The notes under the pieces are model-generated. The model had not been told where the DNA came from, did no database searches, and saw nothing but the letters and a program-made list of their open reading frames with translations. 6,263 nucleotides of DNA, taken from Pseudomonadaceae bacterium UBA836. GTDB lineage: Bacteria; Pseudomonadota; Gammaproteobacteria; Pseudomonadales; Pseudomonadaceae. Made by a program: the position numbers and the translations under genes. The stretch covers positions 1-6,263 of the forward strand of contig DBHE01000081.1 in NCBI GenBank assembly GCA_002296055.1. Direction: 5' to 3'. This document shows positions 1-4,570 of the stretch, piece by piece (positions within the stretch are counted from its first letter, which is position 1; each line of letters starts with the position of its first letter).

Positions 1-1491
1 CGCCTGGCGGAGCTGCAGTACACCCGCAACGATATGGAGTTGGCGCGCGCTACCTACCGGGTGCGTGGTGATGTGATTGATGTCTTTCCGGCGGAGTCTG
101 ACCTGGAAGCGATTCGTATCGAATTGTTTGATGATGAGGTTGAGACGATCAGCTTCTTCGATCCGTTAACAGGTGAGGTTTTACGTAAGGTTCCGCGCGT
201 AACTATTTACCCTAAAAGCCATTATGTGACGCCGCGTGAGACATTGCTTGAAGCCGTGGAACACATAAAGGTGGAGCTGGATGAGCGTTTGGCTGTGCTC
301 AAAGAGCAGAACAAGCTGGTTGAGTTTCAGCGTCTGGAGCAGCGCACGCGCTTTGATCTGGAGATGATTCTGGAGCTGGGTTACTGCAACGGCATCGAGA
401 ACTACTCACGCTATCTGTCGGGCCGTGAGCCGGGCGCGCCGCCGCCGACCCTGTTCGATTATCTGCCGGACAATGCCCTGCTGATTATCGACGAGTCCCA
501 CGTATCCGTGCCGCAGGTCGGTGCCATGTACAAGGGCGACCGCTCGCGCAAGGAAACGCTGGTCGAGTACGGTTTTCGCCTGCCCTCAGCGCTGGATAAC
601 CGGCCCATGCGCTTTGATGAGTGGGAGGCCATTTCGCCGCAGACCATCTTCGTATCTGCCACCCCCGGCCCCTATGAAGAAGCCCATGCCGGTCGCGTGG
701 TTGAGCAGGTAGTGCGCCCGACCGGCCTGGTTGACCCGGAGATCGAGGTGCGCCCAGCCACAACGCAAGTGGATGACCTGCTCTCGGAGATTCGTCTGCG
801 GGTGGATAAGGAAGAGCGCGTGCTGGTCACCACGCTGACCAAGCGCATGGCTGAGGACTTGACCGACTACCTGGGTGACCACGGCGTGCGGGTGCGCTAT
901 CTGCACTCGGATATCGATACCGTAGAGCGCGTTGAGATTATCCGTGATCTGCGTACTGGCGCTTTTGATGTGCTGGTGGGCATCAACTTGCTGCGCGAAG
1001 GCCTGGATATGCCCGAGGTGTCGCTGGTCGCCATTCTGGATGCGGATAAAGAGGGCTTCCTGCGCTCGGAGCGCTCGCTGATTCAGACCATTGGCCGCGC
1101 CGCGCGTAACTTGAACGGTAAGGCGATTCTCTATGCAGACCGCATCACCGGGTCGATGGAGCGCGCCATCGGTGAAACCGAGCGCCGCCGCGAGAAGCAG
1201 ATTAGCTTTAATAAAGAGCACGGCATTACCCCGCGCGGTGTTACCAAAAGCGTGGCGGATATTCTGGAGGGCGCGGTGGTGCCGGGTAGCCGCAGCGGTC
1301 GCCGGCGTCAGCAAAAGGCCGCCGAAGACAGTGCAGGGTATGCGGCGCCACGCACGCCGGCGGAAATCACCAAGCGCATCAGTGAACTGGAAGAGAAGAT
1401 GCTGCAGCACGCGCGTGATCTGGAATTCGAGTCCGCTGCCCAGGCGCGTGATCAAATCCAGAAGCTGCGTGATCAGTTGATGCAGGCCTGA
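1..1491 (+). CDS. uvrB: UvrABC excinuclease subunit B, 5'-truncated by window edge
   Basis: UvrB is the helicase-like damage-verification subunit of nucleotide excision repair. It is loaded onto DNA by UvrA and then recruits UvrC for incision. The frame is open from base 1 ([11 protein letters not shown], a segment conserved in UvrB), so the ATG at 34 is internal and the true start lies left of the window. About 496 of the usual ~670 residues are present. Visible motifs, numbered from the first visible codon: Walker B DESH near 164–167; SATPG (motif III) near 218–222; [16 protein letters not shown] (motif V) near 325–340; QTIGRAARN (motif VI) near 362–370. A C-terminal UVR domain ([20 protein letters not shown]) contacts UvrC. 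The Walker A region and the damage-clamping beta-hairpin are outside the window. The ORF ends normally with TGA. Around bases 60–250 it is clearly more AT-rich than the rest. Identification is very secure. Confidence 0.98.
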   Translation, partial: RLAELQYTRNDMELARATYRVRGDVIDVFPAESDLEAIRIELFDDEVETISFFDPLTGEVLRKVPRVTIYPKSHYVTPRETLLEAVEHIKVELDERLAVLKEQNKLVEFQRLEQRTRFDLEMILELGYCNGIENYSRYLSGREPGAPPPTLFDYLPDNALLIIDESHVSVPQVGAMYKGDRSRKETLVEYGFRLPSALDNRPMRFDEWEAISPQTIFVSATPGPYEEAHAGRVVEQVVRPTGLVDPEIEVRPATTQVDDLLSEIRLRVDKEERVLVTTLTKRMAEDLTDYLGDHGVRVRYLHSDIDTVERVEIIRDLRTGAFDVLVGINLLREGLDMPEVSLVAILDADKEGFLRSERSLIQTIGRAARNLNGKAILYADRITGSMERAIGETERRREKQISFNKEHGITPRGVTKSVADILEGAVVPGSRSGRRRQQKAAEDSAGYAAPRTPAEITKRISELEEKMLQHARDLEFESAAQARDQIQKLRDQLMQA

Positions 1492-1535
1492 ATCCTGTAC
1501 GCGGAATGATCAGTGGGGCGAGTTGCTGCGGTGGC

Positions 1536-1624
1536 TAGGGTCTGTTGCCGCTTCGTTTACCCGCCTGCCGGAGACCATTTCTCGGCCAGGCAAGGCGGAG
1601 GGAGCGCAGCGGCAACAGACCCTA
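1536..1624. repeat. 89-bp MITE-like palindrome between uvrB and tRNA-Val
   Basis: A perfect 17-bp inverted repeat (1536–1552, TAGGGTCTGTTGCCGCT, and 1608–1624, AGCGGCAACAGACCCTA) bounds a 55-bp centre that is itself nearly palindromic. CCGCC at 1561–1565 pairs with 1594–1598, TGCC at 1566–1569 with 1589–1592, and GAGA at 1571–1574 with TCTC at 1580–1583. Each outer arm begins or ends with TA, as expected if a GGGTCTG…CAGACCC element had duplicated a TA target. It encodes no protein. This looks like a small non-autonomous insertion mobilised by a transposase encoded elsewhere. A repeat-derived or purpose-built hairpin is the alternative. The parent transposon family cannot be named from this sequence alone. 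Confidence 0.6.
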
Positions 1625-1633
1625 AGGTTTTTT
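1536..1633 (+). terminator. Possible uvrB terminator formed by the palindrome and a T-run
   Basis: The long hairpin (1536–1624) lies 45 nt after the uvrB stop and is followed by AAGG and six T residues at 1628–1633. An RNA copy could therefore act as an intrinsic terminator for uvrB ahead of the tRNA promoter. The 3-nt gap before the T-run and the loose inner stem make it less than ideal. No better terminator is seen between uvrB and the tRNA. Confidence 0.35.
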
Positions 1634-1655
1634 CAAGTTTTCAGTAACTTAGTGC

Positions 1656-1684
1656 TTGACAGTGTGCGGGGCGGTGCGTAAAGT
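1656..1684 (+). promoter_or_regulatory. Sigma-70 promoter of tRNA-Val
   Basis: A consensus -35 box TTGACA at 1656–1661 and a -10 box TAAAGT at 1679–1684 are separated by exactly 17 bp, placing the start near 1691, some 7 nt before the mature tRNA. The stretch after the -10 (TCGCCCCC) is G/C-rich, as in stringently controlled stable-RNA promoters. The sequence upstream at 1628–1650 is T/A-rich and could act as an UP element. The control statements are inferred from known tRNA promoters. Confidence 0.75.
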
Positions 1685-1697
1685 TCGCCCCCATCGC

Positions 1698-1774
1698 AGG
1701 CACATAGCTCAGTTGGTTAGAGCACCACCTTGACATGGTGGGGGTCGTTGGTTCGAATCCAATTGTGCCTACCA
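1698..1774 (+). tRNA. tRNA-Val (anticodon GAC)
   Basis: A complete cloverleaf is visible. The acceptor stem AGGCACA (1698–1704) pairs with TGTGCCT (1764–1770), followed by discriminator A and an encoded CCA (1772–1774). The D arm is GCTC…GAGC. The anticodon stem CCACC (1725–1729) pairs with GGTGG (1737–1741) around loop TTGACAT, giving anticodon GAC at 1732–1734, which reads GUC (and GUU by wobble) valine codons. The T stem GTTGG (1747–1751) pairs with CCAAT (1759–1763), with one G·U pair, around TTCGAAT. The gene is intact even though a prophage integrase lies just beyond its 3' end, as is usual when an element restores the 3' end of the tRNA it targets. Confidence 0.97.
1732..1774 (+). other. 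Probable attachment site (attL) in the 3' half of tRNA-Val
   Basis: Tyrosine integrases of this type commonly recombine within the anticodon–T-arm–acceptor part of a tRNA gene and carry a copy of that sequence so the tRNA stays whole. Here a lambda-type int gene ends about 100 bp downstream and points toward the tRNA. The second copy (attR) must lie beyond the right window edge, so the core borders cannot be fixed. The range given runs only from the anticodon to the CCA end and is an inference from context. Confidence 0.45.
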
Positions 1775-1803
1775 AACAAAGCCCGTCTAGCACGGGGCAT
1801 CGA

Positions 1804-1831
1804 GGGGAATCCAAGCGGGTTCCCCTTTTTT
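1804..1831 (+). terminator. Intrinsic terminator of tRNA-Val
   Basis: GGGGAATCC (1804–1812) pairs with GGGTTCCCC (1817–1825), including one G·U pair, around an AAGC tetraloop. Six T residues follow at 1826–1831. It works only in the plus direction, so it ends the tRNA transcript and not the oncoming integrase transcript. A weaker hairpin, GCCCGT…ACGGGGC (1781–1798), precedes it. Confidence 0.85.
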
Positions 1832-1832
1832 G

Positions 1833-1865
1833 TTTGGGAAAACTTTGGGAATATTTTGGGAAAAC
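1833..1865. repeat. Three tandem 11-bp repeats, candidate integrase arm sites
   Basis: TTTGGGAAAAC occurs at 1833–1843 and 1855–1865. A variant, TTTGGGAATAT, lies exactly between them at 1844–1854. The 11-bp period is close to one helical turn, so a protein bound to each copy would sit on the same DNA face. The repeats lie between the tRNA terminator and the int stop codon, where lambda-type integrases bind arm-type sites through their N-terminal domain. The repeats are directly visible; the binding role is inferred. Confidence 0.6.
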
Positions 1866-1877
1866 GTTCCATCTTCC

Positions 1878-3014
1878 TCAAAGTTTCAACCCTGCAGACA
1901 CTCTTGCGTATTCGACCTGCTGCTCGCCGTGGCCGCTCTGATAATAGGTCGTCATCTTGCCGTCGGCGTGCCCCATCAGAGCCTGCACATACTCGCTCGG
2001 GAAGCCCTGCTGCTCATACAGCCACGCCCCCAAAGCCCGCAGTTCGTGCACCGATGGGCGGGCGCGCTTCTCGGCAATATCGTCGTAGGCTCGGCAGGCG
2101 TCGCGGGCCTTGGCAAACTCTTTTGTCAGGTAGTCATCTGTAATGGCCGACCAGTGCGCCTTGGCCTCGATCTGCTCGCGCTTGCGCGCTCTGGGGCGGT
2201 AGCACAGCAGGAACGGACTGGCGATTGGCACTGACATGCACTCACGAACCACCTGGCGCAGGTCGGCCCCCATTTCAATCTCAAGGTGGATCGGATTGCT
2301 GTAGTTCTCGGTCTTGCCTGGGCTTAGCCTGATAATGTTTGCCTCAAGGTCCACTGCCGACCGCTCCCACGTTACAAGGTCTTCACGGCGTTGCAGCGAC
2401 AGCAGGGCCAGCCGAATCGCCAGTTTCAGCCAGGGCGGGGTGGTGTGGGCCTCCAAAATCCGCTGCACACCTTCCATCGTGTGGCGACGCCGCACCTTCT
2501 CGGCCTCCTTCTTTGCCAGGGTCAACTCGGCAACGTTACGCTCCATCAGACCCTTTGCCACGCCGAACGCGCACACCTGTACCCACAGGCCACGATGCTT
2601 GGTGTAGGCGTTGTTCTGGAACTGGTCGAGGTATTCGGCCATTGCGAGCACGTCCAGCTGACCGATCATGCGCTTGCCGAGATCCTTGATGTACCGGGCG
2701 AGCTTGATGCGGATTTCTTTGCGCGTGGACTCGGCCAGCTTGCGGCCGTCCAGCCACTCGATATCGAACCGCTCAATCAGGAGCTGCACGGTAGGCGCAT
2801 GCTCTCCGGTAATCGCCTGCAGTAGCTTCTCGTCAGCGGCCAGCGGGAGCAGCTTTGCATTGGCCGCCCTGGCAAGCTTGATAGCCTCGGCAAGCGGGCG
2901 GTTGATGCTGGTCTTCTTGCCGGTGATGGGGTTGCGGTACTGCCAGTATTTACCGTTCGGGTACAGGTTCGGTGGCAGCTCTCGATTGGTTGCTGTGCGC
3001 TTTCGGGGAGCCAT
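1878..3014 (-). CDS. int: Lambda-type tyrosine recombinase (prophage integrase)
   Basis: A site-specific recombinase expected to integrate and, with the excisionase, excise the element at tRNA-Val. At 378 aa it is a little longer than lambda Int. The N-terminus (RELPPNLYPNGKYWQYRNPITGKK, residues 11–34, quoted here with its start at R11) resembles the lambda arm-binding domain. Residues ~75–165 form the SAM-like core-binding domain. The catalytic set is complete by alignment to lambda: R209 (QRREDL), K234 (SPGKTE), H323 and R326 (HELR), H349 (MGH), and nucleophile Y358, nine residues after H349 as in lambda. The ATG overlaps the TAA of the upstream excisionase-like gene by one base (TAATG), suggesting translational coupling, with AGGTGG as a modest ribosome site. 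No terminator follows the TGA on this strand. It appears functional. Confidence 0.96.
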   Translation of the reverse strand: MAPRKRTATNRELPPNLYPNGKYWQYRNPITGKKTSINRPLAEAIKLARAANAKLLPLAADEKLLQAITGEHAPTVQLLIERFDIEWLDGRKLAESTRKEIRIKLARYIKDLGKRMIGQLDVLAMAEYLDQFQNNAYTKHRGLWVQVCAFGVAKGLMERNVAELTLAKKEAEKVRRRHTMEGVQRILEAHTTPPWLKLAIRLALLSLQRREDLVTWERSAVDLEANIIRLSPGKTENYSNPIHLEIEMGADLRQVVRECMSVPIASPFLLCYRPRARKREQIEAKAHWSAITDDYLTKEFAKARDACRAYDDIAEKRARPSVHELRALGAWLYEQQGFPSEYVQALMGHADGKMTTYYQSGHGEQQVEYARVSAGLKL

Positions 3015-3247
3015 TACGCCACCTGAACCATCTTGGCCAGCAGCTCGTCATCAGACCCCAGCAACTCGGCCTGCAGGTCAACAAAATACACTCCACCCTT
3101 GATCTCGCCCACAACGACACCCTCATCGATCCATTTTTTCAGCTTCTGCAAGCTGGGCTCTCTCCCAGCATAACGCAGCTTACGATACTCCCCGGCCTCC
3201 ATAAGCCGGGGCATGTTGATGCTGCTTTGCGTAATGACTTTTGCCAT
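3014..3247 (-). CDS. xis: Excisionase-like small DNA-binding protein
   Basis: A 77-aa protein directly upstream of int. Residues ~30–58 (REPSLQKLKKWIDEGVVVGE followed by IKGGVYFVD) match the winged-helix pattern of phage excisionases: a helix with a tryptophan that reads DNA, then a short wing ending in an aromatic-V-D strand. Such proteins bend attachment-site DNA and bias the integrase toward excision, and may also repress. The ATG has a clear GGAGG at 3256–3260, 8 nt upstream. The stop overlaps the int start by one base. The call rests on the fold-like pattern, size and position, as the N-terminal 30 residues carry no motif I recognise. A MerR/AlpA-like regulator is the main alternative. 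Confidence 0.75.
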   Translation of the reverse strand: MAKVITQSSINMPRLMEAGEYRKLRYAGREPSLQKLKKWIDEGVVVGEIKGGVYFVDLQAELLGSDDELLAKMVQVA

Positions 3248-3275
3248 TGGTCATGCCTCCCGGCGTGTAGGGTGG

Positions 3276-3677
3276 TTACTCCCACACGAACGACGACGTG
3301 TGGTCATCGTGTCCGCATGGGTGGAAGTCAGGGATCTGCTCGGCATCAAGCATCGTGTCCAGCTGGGCGAGCGAGAGCTGCGCTTGTGACATCGCTGTCT
3401 TTGCATGCGACATCCGATACTTCTGGCGCTGCCGGAATGAGCCCAGCGCGTCGCGCTTGTCCGGGTAGCAATAGCGCTTGCCGGAGGTCTTGCTGACTCG
3501 CTTTCGGTTGGCTTTTGCCCAAGCTGGGGAATGGCGCGCAAGGTATTCCAGGTCGTGCCGGACGACGTAATAGAAGTGCTCAGTCTCACCGATCACGACA
3601 TAGCGATCGCACACGATATGCACGCCGTCTTCATCAAGCCTTGTGCGGTATCGAAAGTGGTCTGGCGCGTTGCTCAT
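3276..3677 (-). CDS. Hypothetical phage protein, 133 aa
   Basis: I do not recognise a named family. The protein is polar, with no signal peptide or membrane segment. An N-terminal part rich in aromatic and beta-like residues (VCDRYVVIGETEHFYYVV, ~22–39) is followed by a basic stretch (KANRKRVSKTSGKRYCYPDK, 55–74). Next comes a probable helix (~76–112, with QRQKYRM and AQLSLAQLDTML), and the tail holds CGHDDH (121–126), a possible metal ligand cluster. The ATG at 3677 follows a purine-rich GGAGGGAGAAG, though its spacing is long. The gene is separated from the upstream 51-aa gene by 78 nt and from xis by 28 nt. Its position suggests a phage accessory or DNA-associated role, which is only inference. 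An overlapping 112-codon frame (3251–3589) was judged a shadow. Confidence 0.75.
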   Translation of the reverse strand: MSNAPDHFRYRTRLDEDGVHIVCDRYVVIGETEHFYYVVRHDLEYLARHSPAWAKANRKRVSKTSGKRYCYPDKRDALGSFRQRQKYRMSHAKTAMSQAQLSLAQLDTMLDAEQIPDFHPCGHDDHTSSFVWE

Positions 3678-3755
3678 GGCAATACTTCTCCCTCCGGCGC
3701 TGCCGGATACGTTGGAATAGGGGATAGCCCGATAGGGCGGATATAGCGGGGTGGG
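3678..3755 (-). promoter_or_regulatory. 78-nt gap with ATAG repeats and a hairpin ahead of the 133-aa gene
   Basis: This is the longest non-coding gap in the phage part of the window. On the plus strand ATAG occurs four times in 30 bp (3717, 3724, 3732, 3743), including GCCCGATAGGGC (3728–3739). A perfect 5-bp hairpin (CCGGC, 3694–3698; GCCGG, 3702–3706) lies beside the Shine–Dalgarno-like sequence of the 133-aa gene. It could hold an operator, a leader structure or a weak promoter for the 133-aa–xis–int group. I see no convincing -35/-10 pair. Confidence 0.3.
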
Positions 3756-3911
3756 TTATTGCTGGCGCGGTTCGTGCCACTCGCACTTTACGATGATCGT
3801 GCCGTCCTGATCTTTGCCGATGGGTCGCATCTGAGCAAAGGGCAGGGCAGAGCAATCACGGTCCCGGCGGACGCAGCCGGCGCACATGCGGCCTTTGGGG
3901 CGGTGGGTCAT
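3756..3911 (-). CDS. Small Cys-rich phage protein, 51 aa
   Basis: A short gene read directly from the sequence. It begins MTHRPKGRMCAGCVRRDRDC and ends CEWHEPRQQ. Four cysteines and a histidine are arranged as C10-x2-C13-x6-C20 and C43-x2-H46, compatible with a single metal-binding knuckle or small ribbon. The middle (MRPIGKDQDGTIIVKCEWH) looks like a beta hairpin. Its ATG overlaps the TGA of the 47-aa gene (ATGA, 3908–3911), so it is probably coupled to it; an upstream GGGTGG is close but weak. The basic N-terminus would allow nucleic-acid contact. I recall similar small Cys-containing proteins in Pseudomonas phages but cannot name a function. Confidence 0.75.
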   Translation of the reverse strand: MTHRPKGRMCAGCVRRDRDCSALPFAQMRPIGKDQDGTIIVKCEWHEPRQQ

Positions 3912-4051
3912 TTGCCACCCGCCATAGCGCCAAGCGCACTGATAACCAGCACCCCGCCAAGCGTGAGCCCGGCCCCGGCGACAACTGAAACGAGGAATAC
4001 GTCACCGGCGATGCCGAGCTGGCGCGCCAGTTCGCGCAATAGCTTGCTCAC
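3908..4051 (-). CDS. Small single-helix membrane protein, 47 aa, GTG start
   Basis: It starts at GTG 4051 with a strong AAGGAGG at 4059–4065, 7 nt upstream. The N-terminus (MSKLLRELARQLGI) is basic and amphipathic. A continuous hydrophobic, glycine-rich segment follows (residues ~17–45, DVFLVSVVAGAGLTLGGVLV then ISALGAMAG), long enough for one transmembrane helix. The GTG overlaps the TGA of the 99-aa gene (GTGA, 4048–4051), and its own TGA overlaps the ATG of the 51-aa gene. Function is unknown. Placement in the early operon rather than near lysis genes argues against a classical holin. A membrane-acting phage accessory or superinfection-related protein is possible but not shown. Confidence 0.72.
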   Translation of the reverse strand: MSKLLRELARQLGIAGDVFLVSVVAGAGLTLGGVLVISALGAMAGGK

Positions 4052-4347
4052 GCCTCACCCTCCTTGCCCTGCTGGGCTAGGGCTGCGTCGATCACAGATA
4101 ATTGGTGCTCAGCACTGGCCCACCCTGACAGCCAGTCGCGCGCCGCCATTAGCGCCGCCTCCAGCTCCGCTATCCGCGCCTTGTCCGCTGCATGCTGATC
4201 CTGCTTTGGTGGCGGATTGTAAAAATCATTCATGCACTTCGCGTCGCACACATAGCGGTGCATCTGGTTGTGCATACAGGTTTTCATTTCGCTTACAGGC
4301 TTCTCCTTCCGGCAAGCAGCGCAGCGCGTTAACTCCAGCTTACTCAT
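4048..4347 (-). CDS. Cys-cluster and coiled-coil hypothetical protein, 99 aa
   Basis: The start is placed at ATG 4347 because AAGGAG (4355–4360) lies 7 nt upstream. The open frame extends 30 codons further, but without a comparable site. The N-terminal half has CAAC (C9, C12), C24 and CDAKC (C34, C38), followed by MNDFY, which resembles small phage zinc-finger-like proteins. Residues ~52–70 (HAADKARIAELEAALMAARD) form a coiled-coil helix, and the tail SGWASAEHQLSVIDAALAQQ is probably helical. It overlaps the 76-aa gene by 8 nt upstream and the GTG gene by 4 nt downstream. Metal binding is inferred from the Cys spacing and function is unknown. Confidence 0.8.
   Translation of the reverse strand: MSKLELTRCAACRKEKPVSEMKTCMHNQMHRYVCDAKCMNDFYNPPPKQDQHAADKARIAELEAALMAARDWLSGWASAEHQLSVIDAALAQQGKEGEA
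4059..4065 (-). promoter_or_regulatory. Ribosome binding site that fixes the GTG start at 4051
   Basis: AAGGAGG on the minus strand, 7 nt before GTG, lies inside the last codons of the 99-aa gene. It is the main reason to accept the 47-aa gene, which has no ATG at this place. Confidence 0.75.
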
Positions 4348-4570
4348 GGGGCTGCTCCTTTGCCGCGTCACGGTCAATAATGGAATGCAGCTCGTAGCCC
4401 TCGGGGGTCGACTCAGGTAGTCGGGCCATAGCTTCAACCGTGGCTATGTCGTGAGTTCCGATGTCATCGCCGCTGACAGTAAAAACCTTTCTCCCGGCCT
4501 TGGGGTCGCGGCTAAAGGCGTGCCGAAACCCATAATCCTTTACTCGGTATTCCATGATAAAGAACGCCAT
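4340..4570 (-). CDS. Hypothetical phage protein, 76 aa
   Basis: The chosen ATG at 4570 overlaps the TGA of the 453-aa gene (TGATG) and has GGAGG 9 nt upstream. The frame continues upstream for another 43 Arg/Pro-rich codons that look like shadow sequence. The product begins MAFFIMEYRVKDYGF and continues with AGRKVFTVSGDDIGTHDIAT. It has no membrane segment or Cys cluster and looks like a small alpha/beta domain. An in-frame second start (MEYRV, residue 6) is possible. The end overlaps the 99-aa gene by 8 nt. No family is recognised. It is accepted as real because of its coupling on both sides and a normal acidic/basic composition. Confidence 0.7.
   Translation of the reverse strand: MAFFIMEYRVKDYGFRHAFSRDPKAGRKVFTVSGDDIGTHDIATVEAMARLPESTPEGYELHSIIDRDAAKEQPHE

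Noticed and set aside
586..1455. Long 289-codon open frame antisense to uvrB.
   Set aside because: It lies wholly inside a well-conserved uvrB reading frame, its product has no recognisable domain, and such shadows are common opposite GC-rich genes.
1755..1814. GAATCCAA occurring in the tRNA T arm (1755–1762) and again in the terminator (1807–1814), considered as a duplicated att core.
   Set aside because: Eight bases is short, and the second copy is explained by the terminator stem-loop; a real att duplicate should be longer and lie at the far end of the element.
1730..2143. Plus-strand open frame starting inside tRNA-Val.
   Set aside because: It begins in the anticodon stem, crosses the tRNA terminator and then runs antisense to the integrase. 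The product is low-complexity and Arg/Pro/Ser-rich.
1861..3300. Possibility of a disrupted or frameshifted integrase.
   Set aside because: All catalytic residues and a full-length 378-aa frame are present.
3251..3589. 112-codon minus-strand frame overlapping the 133-aa gene.
   Set aside because: It gives a Ser/Thr/Arg-rich product with no structure, while the overlapping 133-aa frame has normal composition and a better upstream context.
3634..3855. 73-codon minus-strand frame across the 78-nt gap.
   Set aside because: It overlaps both the 51-aa and 133-aa genes in another frame, has no ribosome site, and its Arg/His/Pro-rich content is typical of a shadow.
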